From IMG/VR virus record IMGVR_UViG_3300035070_000262, positions 1 to 22,493 of that record: a stretch of DNA of 22,493 nt; one strand, written 5' to 3'. The notes beneath the pieces are model-generated. The model was given only the letters and a program-made list of their open reading frames with translations. It was not told where the DNA came from and did no database searches. Position numbers and translations under genes: made by a program. Position 1 is the first letter of the stretch. Each line of letters begins with the position of its first letter. Shown here in pieces: positions 15,313 through 22,420 of this stretch. This DNA comes from a virus.

Positions 15313-15570
15313 TTATTTAAGTTTATTAACTTGATGTTTTGTGATCTTGCCTTTCTCAACAATGATGCGTAAATGCCTCTCTATCTCTGGCAATAACAAT
15401 ATAGATCTGTGTAAATCTTCTCTTGTTTTAACGTCGTCAATATCTCTACTGCTTAACCAATAAGCAATATATTCTGATTTAAGAGATTCAAGAGCTTTTT
15501 TAAAAACCTCACTCTCTAATATTTTCTCCGCTTCTAATCCGTCTAGGATTGCTCTTTGTTTTTCTGACAT
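15313..15570 (-). CDS. Small helical protein upstream of the scaffold, unknown
   Basis: This 85-residue, mostly helical, charged protein contains LKSEYIAYWLSSRDIDDVKT and REDLHRSILLLPEIERHLRI, then a Lys-rich C-terminus. This pattern is familiar from small proteins encoded between portal and scaffold genes in marine podoviruses, usually without an assigned function. It follows the preceding stop by 3 nt, with only a weak, distant Shine-Dalgarno (GGGGA). Its end borders the -35 box of the capsid promoter, so it is the last gene before the nested unit. Confidence 0.65.
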   Translation of the reverse strand: MSEKQRAILDGLEAEKILESEVFKKALESLKSEYIAYWLSSRDIDDVKTREDLHRSILLLPEIERHLRIIVEKGKITKHQVNKLK

Positions 15571-15573
15571 AAA

Positions 15574-16104
15574 TTATGCAATTTCCCCAGGACCTAACAA
15601 TGCTCTAATTCTTTCTATATCTTCTCTTGGTATAGAAGGCATTGAAGGAGCTGGAGGGGTTGCTGGTATTGGGGTAATCTCTGGAGTTGGCCTCATAGGA
15701 ATCATTGGCATTGGCGCAGGTAATGGAACTTGTTGTGTTAGTTGTTGTCCCATAGGTTGTGTTGGTGAGAATGACATGCCAGGTTGTACTATCTGACTAA
15801 AAGGTATTCCGCCTGCAATGCTTCTTGCGTAATCAAAAGCAGAAGTATCCATTGGACCGCCTAGTAAACCGCCACCCATAGAAGGGGTTGGTCCTGACAA
15901 CATTCCTGCTGGCATTTTAGGCGCGGCCATTGAAGTTATAGCTTGTGGAATTGTTCCTGCTAAAAGTGGTCCAACACCAGGCACAAAAGATAAACCAACA
16001 GAGGCTGCTGTGCCTAATAATGGGTTATCTCTGAAACTACCAAATATACCTTCTCCGCTAGGGTCTATACCCAAAATGTCGTCTGCTATTTGTCCTATGC
16101 TCAT
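15574..16104 (-). CDS. Pro/Gly/Met-rich protein, possible virion or membrane-associated protein
   Basis: This 176-residue protein has an N-terminal charged part (MSIGQIADDILGIDPS) and a hydrophobic stretch (LLGTAASVGLSFVPGVGPLLAG, about 29-50, shown in parts) that could cross or insert into a membrane. Low-complexity Gly/Pro/Met-rich sequence follows (about 60-155), with PMPMIPMRPTPEITPIPATP near the end, and then a short helix REDIERIRALLGPG. Proline-rich segments of this sort occur in phage internal or minor head proteins. ATG 16104 overlaps the previous stop as ATGA. I do not recognise a family. Confidence 0.6.
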   Translation of the reverse strand: MSIGQIADDILGIDPSGEGIFGSFRDNPLLGTAASVGLSFVPGVGPLLAGTIPQAITSMAAPKMPAGMLSGPTPSMGGGLLGGPMDTSAFDYARSIAGGIPFSQIVQPGMSFSPTQPMGQQLTQQVPLPAPMPMIPMRPTPEITPIPATPPAPSMPSIPREDIERIRALLGPGEIA

Positions 16105-16340
16105 GCTTGTAATATTTTGTCTAATTTTTCTTCTAAGCGATCAAAGCGATCTAACAGTCTTTCAAAATCTTCTTTCATTTCATCTTTTGTGACGTATTTC
16201 GTCGGTATCTCTTCTCTAGTTTTGTTTAAAAGAATATCTATCCTTTTTATTTCGCTTGTATTAGCTCTAATATTATATAGAAGCGGTGCAAAAATCAAAG
16301 TAATCAAGACGTTCCAGAAAAACATAGGATCAGCTTCCAT
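16101..16340 (-). CDS. Single-TM/coiled-coil protein next to the endolysin (spanin- or holin-like)
   Basis: I place the start at ATG 16340 (79 residues). It overlaps the endolysin stop as TAATG and has GGAG 6 nt upstream, whereas ATG 16352 (4 residues longer) has none. An N-terminal transmembrane segment (PMFFWNVLITLIFAPLLYNI, about 5-24) is followed by a charged heptad-patterned helix (about 30-77, ending EEKLDKIL). This layout suits an inner-membrane spanin subunit or an accessory holin. No outer-membrane lipoprotein partner is evident, so the spanin idea is only a possibility. Confidence 0.65.
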   Translation of the reverse strand: MEADPMFFWNVLITLIFAPLLYNIRANTSEIKRIDILLNKTREEIPTKYVTKDEMKEDFERLLDRFDRLEEKLDKILQA

Positions 16341-16711
16341 TAATAACTCCATACGGTTGGTCTTTGTTTGCCGTGCGTTTCATCTGCGATATCTAAATGT
16401 ATAAACCTTCCTTGACCTTTTTGATTTACGCCTATACCTGTAAATCCGTGTTTAGGCGCTGTCGCAATAATTTTATACGCTTGTTCTCCATAAGACAAAA
16501 TATCTACTGCTAGACCCATTGCATGTGTGCCAACTTTACTTTTATTTATTTCGTTTGGATGTTCTGGACATCTGTAACCAGAAGTTATAACAAATGGAAA
16601 TGCTAACTCTGTTCGTAAACTTTGTAATCTATCTACCAAGTTATGACTTATTAAATTTTTACCGCAATGTCGACAAGCAAATTCGTCTAAGTGAAAATTT
16701 TCCCAAGACAT
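16340..16711 (-). CDS. Endolysin: Zn-dependent D-Ala-D-Ala-type peptidase (M15)
   Basis: This 123-residue single catalytic domain belongs to the M15_3 group of peptidoglycan peptidases. The zinc ligands are visible as H63 and D70 (THAMGLAVDIL) and H105 (RFIHLDIAD). SGYRCPEH (44-51) and the C-terminal RPTVWSY are typical. The N-terminal CRHCGK (13-18) is an extra Cys pair. It should cut stem-peptide crosslinks during lysis. It has no signal peptide and needs a holin; two candidates lie directly upstream. The start overlaps the previous stop as TAATG with AAGGG nearby, indicating a coupled lysis operon. Confidence 0.9.
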   Translation of the reverse strand: MSWENFHLDEFACRHCGKNLISHNLVDRLQSLRTELAFPFVITSGYRCPEHPNEINKSKVGTHAMGLAVDILSYGEQAYKIIATAPKHGFTGIGVNQKGQGRFIHLDIADETHGKQRPTVWSY

Positions 16712-17109
16712 TAGTTTCCCTTTGTTACTTTTTGTATTTTTTCTACAGACCTTAAACCTGCCATGCCGAGCATAGCCATCAATATTGTAGATAACTGAGT
16801 AAAATCAAACTCAGGTAACTCAACTTGTATGCCTGCTATACCTACAGCAAATTGGATCATAGGTGCAAGAATGAAATGATAAAGCATAGCCAAACTACAA
16901 ACCCAGCCGACTGATGGTCGCCACCCAGCTACAAACCAACTCTTACTAGCTGCTTCTATTTTATTAACTTCTATTTGTGCAAGGTTAGCAGTTTGTAATT
17001 GTGTCTTGAGTTCATGCTCAAGTTTCATTTTTAAGTTTTTGTCTGCAACAAATTTACCAAGTACGTTGCCTGCAATACCAACAACTGAATTTGTAATAGG
17101 ATCTGGCAT
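16711..17109 (-). CDS. Holin-like protein of the GTA 3TM type
   Basis: This 132-residue protein has a charged N-terminal helix (about 20-55) and then SWFVAGWRPSVGWVC, the WRP..GW signature of the 3TM holin family first noted in gene-transfer agents. Hydrophobic segments follow (about 66-92 and about 104-120) with a Lys-rich tail. It would form the membrane lesion that releases the endolysin. The endolysin follows with a one-base TAATG overlap, and another TAATG overlap links it to the upstream TM gene. The family recognition is good; direct holin function is inferred. Confidence 0.8.
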   Translation of the reverse strand: MPDPITNSVVGIAGNVLGKFVADKNLKMKLEHELKTQLQTANLAQIEVNKIEAASKSWFVAGWRPSVGWVCSLAMLYHFILAPMIQFAVGIAGIQVELPEFDFTQLSTILMAMLGMAGLRSVEKIQKVTKGN

Positions 17110-17459
17110 TAGTCTTTCCTCTTATCTTTTTGATTTGCTTTAGCTATTTTATCTTTTTCTATTAAGTTTGGCACACCAAGAATAGTTTTTAAAAGTATGT
17201 CTTGCCTAATAATTTCGTTATCAACAGATCTAACTCTGTCGATTAATTGTATTAGTATTTGTGTTTGGGAATCTAGCTTAGAGTCTAGTCTTTTCTCTAC
17301 GGCTTGTAATGACTCGTTTATTTTATCGTCAACTACGTCTATCTTTTGTTCCATACCGTTGACTATTTTATTGAGCAACTTCCATAAGAAAAAACCTAAC
17401 CCAAGCGTAGCTGCTATAGGAAAGCCAACCTCATTGATTATAGTTACAATTTCATTCAT
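17109..17459 (-). CDS. Single-TM/coiled-coil lysis-region protein (BhlA-like holin candidate)
   Basis: This 116-residue protein has an N-terminal hydrophobic segment (VGFPIAATLGLGFFLWKLL, about 11-29). A long charged coiled coil follows (about 35-95, KIDVVDDKINESLQAVEKRL and onward), then a Lys-rich tail. The N-terminus resembles small BhlA-type holins. It begins the lysis cassette, and its stop overlaps the 3TM holin start as TAATG. The Shine-Dalgarno-like AAAGG lies inside a 7-bp hairpin that ends at the A of ATG 17459, so translation may be limited by RNA structure. Whether it is a holin, antiholin or pinholin is not decidable. Confidence 0.65.
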   Translation of the reverse strand: MNEIVTIINEVGFPIAATLGLGFFLWKLLNKIVNGMEQKIDVVDDKINESLQAVEKRLDSKLDSQTQILIQLIDRVRSVDNEIIRQDILLKTILGVPNLIEKDKIAKANQKDKRKD

Positions 17460-17477
17460 AGCCTTTGACGAAGGCTA
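17459..17477 (-). promoter_or_regulatory. RNA hairpin covering the ribosome-binding site of the first lysis gene
   Basis: TAGCCTT and its perfect complement AAGGCTA form a 7-bp stem with a 5-nt loop. On the minus strand the stem contains the AAGG that would act as Shine-Dalgarno, and its last base is the A of ATG 17459. No T-tract follows, so it is not a rho-independent terminator for the late operon. Translational control or an RNA-processing site is an inference. Confidence 0.5.
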
Positions 17478-17479
17478 GA

Positions 17480-17626
17480 TTATTTATGCTTTTTTTGTAC
17501 TTCGAACTCAGCGTCTAAAGAAGCTCCTTTATGTGGAACAAACTTACCTTCGTGTTTCATAAGTTTATAAGTTTTACCGCTTTTCATAAAGTGATAACCC
17601 TTTGGAGCTTTAACTTTCTTTTTCAT
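17480..17626 (-). CDS. 48-residue basic conserved phage protein
   Basis: Translated by hand: MKKKVKAPKGYHFMKSGKTY, then KLMKHEGKFVPHKGASL and a FEVQKKHK end. This Lys/His-rich peptide resembles a small protein often seen in marine phage genomes near packaging and structural genes, of unknown function. The start lies 17 nt inside the preceding gene, and the stop is followed by the lysis-gene hairpin. Its aromatic/Gly pattern (KGYHFM, KTYKLM, KFVPHKG) looks like a small beta fold and is not random lysine-rich sequence, so it is likely to be real. Confidence 0.7.
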   Translation of the reverse strand: MKKKVKAPKGYHFMKSGKTYKLMKHEGKFVPHKGASLDAEFEVQKKHK

Positions 17627-17756
17627 TTTTCTTCTTAGTATTTTTTTTCTTTTTAGATTCTCTAAGTTTTTTAAAGTCAGCAGCAGTTATCTTGTTTCTA
17701 GGTTTAGCAACTCTAGCGATTCTTCTTTGCCCTGGTGTGTATTTAGTAAAAGGCAT
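17610..17756 (-). CDS. 48-residue very basic protein
   Basis: Translated by hand: MPFTKYTPGQRRIARVAKPR, then NKITAADFKKLRESKKKK and a Lys/Asn/Glu tail. The central part has a helix-like TAADFKKLRESKK. The strongly positive charge suggests nucleic acid binding or a role inside the virion, but this is inference. The ATG follows the preceding stop after one base (TAATATG), and its 3' end overlaps the next small gene by 17 nt. Both junctions are consistent with coupled translation. Confidence 0.65.
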   Translation of the reverse strand: MPFTKYTPGQRRIARVAKPRNKITAADFKKLRESKKKKNTKKKNEKES

Positions 17757-17757
17757 A

Positions 17758-17841
17758 TTAGTAGCTGTACTTTCTAGCTTTAGGTTTTTTCTTTTTCATA
17801 GTTGGCTTTTTAGCTGCCTTCTTTTTCATTCCATGTTTCAT
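17758..17841 (-). CDS. 27-residue lysine-rich micro-protein
   Basis: Translated by hand: MKHGMKKKAAKKPTMKKKKP followed by KARKYSY. It is almost entirely Lys/Ala/Pro, with the composition of a DNA-condensing peptide. The ATG overlaps the stop of the preceding gene as ATGA, and its own stop is one base before the next ATG, so it sits exactly in the operon chain. That junction logic is the main support. Such short Lys-rich frames can arise by chance in AAA-rich DNA, so confidence is limited. Confidence 0.5.
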   Translation of the reverse strand: MKHGMKKKAAKKPTMKKKKPKARKYSY

Positions 17842-18080
17842 TTTTTACCTCGTTTTGATTGTTTTGGTCTAAGTAAATCTGCATCGGCTTTTCTAGCGCC
17901 GCCCTTGCCTGTGGCAAAAGATCGAACTCGTCCTGCGGCCCATTGATGCGCTCCTACGCCTGGTCTTGAACCACTTGAATAATAAGCGCCCAAACCTCTT
18001 TTGTAAACTTTTTCAAGAGTAGCTTTAGATATACCGCTTGATTTGTGATACTTGTCTATAACCGCTTGCTTACTTGACAT
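17838..18080 (-). CDS. Small basic phage protein with a DUF5824-like motif
   Basis: This 80-residue protein has VYKRGLGAYYSSGSRPGVGA (25-44), HQWAAGRVRSF and GGARKADADLL, then a basic tail. The RGLGAYYSSGSRPG...AWAxxRVxSF...ARKxDxDLL pattern recurs in many phages and is annotated as a domain of unknown function (DUF5824, by memory). The function is unknown. It may be a virion or DNA-binding protein. It overlaps the upstream gene by 11 nt and the downstream micro-gene as ATGA. Confidence 0.75.
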   Translation of the reverse strand: MSSKQAVIDKYHKSSGISKATLEKVYKRGLGAYYSSGSRPGVGAHQWAAGRVRSFATGKGGARKADADLLRPKQSKRGKK

Positions 18081-18258
18081 CTTTAGATCTTTCTTTAGAT
18101 ATTTGATTCATTTGTTTTGCTGTTAATTTACCAGCTTTGTAAAGCTCAATGGTATTGAGTATTTCTCTTTCTCTTTTAGATTTATTTTTTGACCCTTTTA
18201 AATATTTTTTGGGTACGCCTTTTCTAGTTTTTGCGACTGCTCTGAACTTTCTTGCCAT
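18070..18258 (-). CDS. Small basic protein, unknown
   Basis: This 62-residue protein has a Lys/Arg-rich N-terminal half (ARKFRAVAKTRKGVPKKYLKG) and a helical C-terminal half (REREILNTIELYKAGKLTAK). The second half resembles a short helix-turn-helix-like or coiled segment. Ser/Lys runs separate the two. AAAGG lies about 9 nt upstream of ATG 18258. It overlaps the next small gene by 11 nt. The family is unrecognised; similar small basic genes lie between portal and capsid genes in other marine phages. Confidence 0.7.
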   Translation of the reverse strand: MARKFRAVAKTRKGVPKKYLKGSKNKSKREREILNTIELYKAGKLTAKQMNQISKERSKDVK

Positions 18259-18316
18259 CTTTTTTACCTTTAATAACTTCCGCTTCCGCGACTACTTTAA
18301 CTTTTGCTTTCTGCAT
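18224..18316 (-). CDS. Possible 30-residue basic micro-protein
   Basis: Translated by hand: MQKAKVKVVAEAEVIKGKKD followed by GKKVQSSRKN. The ATG at 18316 overlaps the previous stop by one base (TAATG), exactly like its neighbours. The first 20 residues have an alternating Lys/Val strand-like pattern and occupy sequence otherwise without a gene. The last third overlaps the next gene by 35 nt, more than elsewhere in this cluster, which lowers confidence. If it is not a gene, 18259-18315 is simply a leader for the next gene. Confidence 0.4.
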   Translation of the reverse strand: MQKAKVKVVAEAEVIKGKKDGKKVQSSRKN

Positions 18317-18597
18317 TACCATTTTACTTTATGACTCCAATATCTAGCTGAAAAGAAATCTGGGTTTGGGTCTTGTGCATTGTGTCTTGCGTAATAAGAC
18401 CTACGCCTAGCTTTATCTCTTTGTGTTTTTGGGTTCTTGCCTGCGCCTTTTACGCCTTGTTGACCAAAGCGAATAAGTTTTGTTTTATCGCCTTTTTTAG
18501 CGACTACAACGTGAGACTTAGTTGGATGACCAGGTGTTTTTTTAGCTTTGTTGTATTCGCTTACACCTGCTGCTTTTAACTTTGGATCTTTTGCCAT
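18316..18597 (-). CDS. Conserved small basic phage protein (RFGQQGVKG family)
   Basis: This 93-residue protein has AGVSEYNKAKKTPGHPTKSH (11-30), KLIRFGQQGVKGAG, RRRSYYARHNAQ and ARYWSHKVKW at the C-terminus. Proteins with this order of motifs are common in cyanophages and other marine phages, and I recognise the family by eye, but its function is unknown. Its His, Arg and aromatic residues suggest a small folded basic domain, perhaps nucleic acid binding. It overlaps its upstream neighbour as TAATG. Confidence 0.75.
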   Translation of the reverse strand: MAKDPKLKAAGVSEYNKAKKTPGHPTKSHVVVAKKGDKTKLIRFGQQGVKGAGKNPKTQRDKARRRSYYARHNAQDPNPDFFSARYWSHKVKW

Positions 18598-18779
18598 TAG
18601 TGTATTGTTTGTTCTCTATAATAAATTACTTCGGAATCTTTGGAAATAGTCTCGTCGCATAAGACCTGCATAATCTTCAATGCTTGGTCAAATGATTTTG
18701 CTTTGAGTTCGTAAGCGCTATAAATAGTATCGCCTGCTAAAACTTCTAAATCGTAATACTTATCTGGTTGGTGGCTCAT
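18597..18779 (-). CDS. Small acidic protein after the portal gene, unknown
   Basis: This 60-residue protein has a compact alpha/beta look: KYYDLEVLAGDTIYSAYEL, then KSFDQALKIMQVLCDET, then SEVIYYREQTIH. It differs from the basic proteins after it. The start is 20 nt inside the portal gene and the stop overlaps the next gene as TAATG. No family is recognised. Similar short frames after portal genes occur in other podoviruses, so a structural or assembly role is possible but unproven. Confidence 0.6.
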   Translation of the reverse strand: MSHQPDKYYDLEVLAGDTIYSAYELKAKSFDQALKIMQVLCDETISKDSEVIYYREQTIH

Positions 18780-20886
18780 TACTGAATAATCCTTGTGCTT
18801 GTACTTTAGCCGCTTCTCTAATCATTTCGCGGTCTCTTTCCATAATAGCATTGATTTCAGCAATGTTAAGTTGTGCGCCGTATTTTGCCTGTAATTCGAG
18901 TGCTTTTAGGCGTATTTGTGCTTCTTCAATATCCCTAACCCTATCGTCATCCATGATAATTTTCATCCTGTCGGTCTCTGCGTCAATGACTGCTTTCTGC
19001 GCTTGTACTTGAGCTTTCTGAGCTTCAGCTTGCGCGAGCAGTTCAGCAGGGTCTGGTTTCTGCGGAACAGGTTGTTGTGGCATAGGCGGTACTTGCGTAT
19101 TGATAAAGCTAGTAACGTCTTTGAAGCCTGCCATCTCAATAAGTTTAGATAGCGTGTTAGCGTATTGTTGTAAATTAACCAAAGGATTGTTTGGTCCAAG
19201 TTGTTGAAGTATTTGTTCTTGTTTGTTAGCAAACGCTGAGAGCGCTGCCATCTTTTCTTCATCGCTAGTTTTAGATATACCAACGTTGACCACTATATCT
19301 TTGTTACCGTCCCAAAATCTTGGATCAACAGGAATAAATTGATTGTTTAGTCTAAATACGTCTTGTGCGTCTTGGTGTTTGATAACTAAGTTATTAATTA
19401 AACTGTATAAAGTTTTTAAACCGCCTTCGGCAAAATGACGGCAAATAAGCTCTATTCTGCCTTGCGCTGCTGACATTGTTGCAGTTACCGCAGCTTTGGT
19501 TGATGATTGTAAAGCGTCGGCGTTTAGGCCTGCGCTGGCTCTTGATACTCCTGTTCTGTTTTCTTTAGCATCGTCTAAGTAACCAAGCACAGGGAAAGCC
19601 TCTCTACCAACAAACGGTGTTGTTAGTTGTTGCACCATACCTGGCGCTCGCATTCTAATCGGTTGCCCTATATCGGTGTTTAACACATCGTCAACGTTGA
19701 CTTGACCTTCAACAATACCCATTCTTGGAAAGATTGAATGACCAAGAGAATCTAACGTATCTCTAACAATTTGTGATTTAGCTGCTTGGATTGGTTTTAA
19801 GTAATCCGCAGGACATGAGCCGATTGCTGTGTGCGGTTCAGGGTCAGGACAGAACATAACAATCGGTACTTCGTCGCAAGGCTCTACGTTGATAATGTGC
19901 AGAGCGTCACCTAACGTACATACCCTTAATAATTCGTCGATGCCGTCATCGTCCATGTCGTAGTAAATAAAATGCTCTATGTATAAAACATTTTTAGTTG
20001 CGCCTACGTCTGGAAAAACCATGTTGTCGTGTGGGTTTCTGGCTTGTTGCTCGTCAAAAGCTAACGGATCTAATAAATAACCTTCGCCGCCGTATTGTTC
20101 TATTTCTTCTTTGCTGTAACCCATGGCAACCAACTCGCTTACCGTCTTGATCATGCGGTGAGCGACGTAAGAAGAATCTTGCATAGACCTAGCGTGTCTA
20201 GCTATTAAGACTTCTTCTGGCGGCACAGACTCTAAAATAACTTGGTTTTTAGCTTTGACCCGCCTGATTGTTAAATCGTAAGACACAGGTATAACTTGCG
20301 TTACTTCTTGGCCAGATACGGGGTCGAGGGTAACAATCGTTTCTTCGGTTGCTGTTTCAGATAATATTTCAACGTCTTTATCCATCACCAATGCTTGGTA
20401 AGCGGGCGGTGAAATATTAGTGTATTCATGCGTTGTGGTTGAAAGACTGTCGTCCCAATACGCTTTCACAAAACCTGTCTTTCTGACTAAAGCATCTTTA
20501 AACGCATCGTATAAAACTTGGAAACCAGGGTTTTGTTCTTGGACTATGTAATTAATATAATCGGTTTGTTGTTCCGCAATCGGAATATCTTCTGGCCCTT
20601 TAGGCACGAACTCAACAATCTTTTTTGTCCCAAAGAAAGTACGCATGATAGACGGCAACATAAACAATACCGTATCTCTAACGTCGGTTGACACATAGTA
20701 AGATTGCAATGAGCTAGTTGGTTCTGGCTCGTTACCTAAATAATATTCTGTTGATTCGGCGCGTTCTTGACCAACTTGGTTGTTGTAATCTTTCGCGTCA
20801 TCCATCTCGGCTTTTAGTTGTGCCGATAGGTCGAGCATCATAGATGCTTCTGCTACTTCTTCTTTCGTTTTCTTTTCTTCTGCCAT
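18760..20886 (-). CDS. Portal protein
   Basis: From ATG 20886 this gives 708 residues. The frame can extend three codons to TTG 20895 inside TerL, but ATG 20886 gives a TAATATG junction with the TerL stop, a pattern repeated elsewhere here. Typical portal features are the N-terminal helix with ERAESTEYYLGNEP, then SYYVSTDVRDTVLFMLPSIM and RKTGFVKAYWDD. A central KEEIEQYG/PHDNMVFPDVG region follows, then NRTGVSRASAGLNADALQ, which marks the clip/stem part. The Gln/Ala-rich coiled C-terminus (about 590-700, PQQPVPQKPDPAELLAQ) is like the barrel or crown helices. The dodecameric ring forms the DNA entry vertex and binds TerL, its upstream neighbour. Confidence 0.88.
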   Translation of the reverse strand: MAEEKKTKEEVAEASMMLDLSAQLKAEMDDAKDYNNQVGQERAESTEYYLGNEPEPTSSLQSYYVSTDVRDTVLFMLPSIMRTFFGTKKIVEFVPKGPEDIPIAEQQTDYINYIVQEQNPGFQVLYDAFKDALVRKTGFVKAYWDDSLSTTTHEYTNISPPAYQALVMDKDVEILSETATEETIVTLDPVSGQEVTQVIPVSYDLTIRRVKAKNQVILESVPPEEVLIARHARSMQDSSYVAHRMIKTVSELVAMGYSKEEIEQYGGEGYLLDPLAFDEQQARNPHDNMVFPDVGATKNVLYIEHFIYYDMDDDGIDELLRVCTLGDALHIINVEPCDEVPIVMFCPDPEPHTAIGSCPADYLKPIQAAKSQIVRDTLDSLGHSIFPRMGIVEGQVNVDDVLNTDIGQPIRMRAPGMVQQLTTPFVGREAFPVLGYLDDAKENRTGVSRASAGLNADALQSSTKAAVTATMSAAQGRIELICRHFAEGGLKTLYSLINNLVIKHQDAQDVFRLNNQFIPVDPRFWDGNKDIVVNVGISKTSDEEKMAALSAFANKQEQILQQLGPNNPLVNLQQYANTLSKLIEMAGFKDVTSFINTQVPPMPQQPVPQKPDPAELLAQAEAQKAQVQAQKAVIDAETDRMKIIMDDDRVRDIEEAQIRLKALELQAKYGAQLNIAEINAIMERDREMIREAAKVQAQGLFSNEPPTR

Positions 20887-20887
20887 A

Positions 20888-22420
20888 TTAGCCAACTCGT
20901 ATTATTCTCGATTTAACAGGCTTGCGAAAATTATACCCCATAAAGCTTTCTCCGCCACCAAAACTTGCGGCGGTGCTTGCCATCGTCAGCGCGAGCGCGT
21001 CAGCTTTGTCGGGTGATTTGATGCCTCTTTTTTTCATTTCTTCTTTTGACTCTATTTTTATTTTGCCTGTTGACGTATATTTGTAAGACGGCGCAGCTAA
21101 TTCAGAAACAAGCTCATCATCGTTAGGAAGTCTGCAATCACGCTGCGCCAACCAATCTTTTACCTTGAACCATAACTCGGCTCGCAAGTTTAAATAATTC
21201 TTTTTCGTCGCTGGCGCTTCGGCTACGTTGACACCGCGCACAGGTAAATTTTGTTCGGCTAACCTATCGACAACTCCAGCTCCTAAACCAATCACATCGA
21301 CTAATATTTCTTGCGGTCTTTCCATCGCCGTACAATCGTCAAATTTATTTTTCACAACTCCGCAGAGTTGCATAAGATCCATAGATTGAAAGTTAGTTAT
21401 CTCAAAGACAGTATTACCCTGGCGCACACAGAGCGCGCTAGAGTCACCGCCAAAGCGAGCTACGTCTAAACCCCATAAAATCGGCTCACTCGCCGTTAGC
21501 GCTACGTCTCGGTCTATCGCGGCGCGGACTAACTCCATAGGAATAACGGTATCGTCGTCGGCGCGTGGGAACTCGCCCATCACTTCTACTCGCGCTACGG
21601 TTGAATCTTCGCCGTATTGTTCGAGCATGCGCTGAAATAATTCTTTATCTGTGCCTTCGACGGTGCGCGAGTCAATTTGTTCGTTCTTCCAAAAAGAGCG
21701 ATTGCTGTGAAAACAGTCGTAAAACGGACCTGTGTTCCGTCTTGGGTTAGAAAAACAAAACCAATATCTATCGGTAGTTGGTTCTGAGAAGAAACCTTCC
21801 GAGACTGAGTAAATCGGCGCAGGTATACCAGATGCCTCATCCATAATCAGGCAAACGCCGTAATTAGAGTGAATCCCTGCGAAAGCGTCAGGATTTTCCT
21901 CGCTCCACAGTTGCGCTTGCGCGTAGTAATAACCTGTGTCGATTTTAAGATCTCTAATCAACGCTTCTTCAAACCAAGCCGCAGGCTTAATTGCAGTAGC
22001 GGTTTTAGTAAACCAATGCGAGTTTATGGCGAGTGTTAGCCATTTACCTAACTCGGCCCAAGTTCTTGAGCGTAATTGCTGTTCGGTGTTAGCGGTAACA
22101 ATAATCGTCGACCCCAAGCGCGTGGAGAGCATCCAGATAATGAGCCAGGCGACGAGAGCGGATTTACCAATACCACGACCAGAGGCGACGGCGAGCCTAA
22201 ACATCTCTGGCATATCGACTCTTTCGTTACGTTGGATATGCGTTGTAATTTCTCGCAAAATTTTTTCTTGCCATTGCCTTGGTCCATCAAAATCTTCGAG
22301 GGGGGTGTCCTTTTGTCCCCAAGGGAAACAATATTTAACAAAGTTGTACGGATTATCTTTGACCATTGGTGACCATAGTTCGGTCATCAACTCTTGTTCT
22401 TGTTGCGGACTATACTTCAT
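20888..22420 (-). CDS. terL: Terminase large subunit
   Basis: This is a 510-residue packaging ATPase-nuclease. Walker A is GRGIGKS (81-87), with Walker B as CLIMDE (190-195) and a coupling-type FSNP (224-227). The RNase H-like nuclease domain shows D320 (LWGLDVARFGGDSSAL), D375 (ILVDVIGLG) and D474 (SPDKADALAL). It translocates DNA through the portal and makes the genome cuts. It is followed by the portal gene with a one-base gap. It is clearly G+C-richer than the tail and ejection genes. The upstream partial gene overlaps its start by 11 nt and may be, but is not shown to be, the small terminase. Confidence 0.95.
   Translation of the reverse strand: MKYSPQQEQELMTELWSPMVKDNPYNFVKYCFPWGQKDTPLEDFDGPRQWQEKILREITTHIQRNERVDMPEMFRLAVASGRGIGKSALVAWLIIWMLSTRLGSTIIVTANTEQQLRSRTWAELGKWLTLAINSHWFTKTATAIKPAAWFEEALIRDLKIDTGYYYAQAQLWSEENPDAFAGIHSNYGVCLIMDEASGIPAPIYSVSEGFFSEPTTDRYWFCFSNPRRNTGPFYDCFHSNRSFWKNEQIDSRTVEGTDKELFQRMLEQYGEDSTVARVEVMGEFPRADDDTVIPMELVRAAIDRDVALTASEPILWGLDVARFGGDSSALCVRQGNTVFEITNFQSMDLMQLCGVVKNKFDDCTAMERPQEILVDVIGLGAGVVDRLAEQNLPVRGVNVAEAPATKKNYLNLRAELWFKVKDWLAQRDCRLPNDDELVSELAAPSYKYTSTGKIKIESKEEMKKRGIKSPDKADALALTMASTAASFGGGESFMGYNFRKPVKSRIIRVG

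Noticed and set aside
17459-17477. The 7-bp hairpin before the lysis genes as an intrinsic terminator
   Set aside because: No T-run follows on the minus strand. The T-rich stretch on the other side would serve plus-strand transcription, for which there is no gene.
17881-17960. Short tRNA-like string (GATCGAACTCGTCC) as a tRNA or attachment fragment
   Set aside because: It is coding sequence of a conserved small basic protein, and no cloverleaf arms can be built around it.
22048-22372. About 97-residue frames on both strands inside terL
   Set aside because: These lie over the Walker A region, whose reading frame is certain. They are long only because this part is G+C-rich and has few stops.
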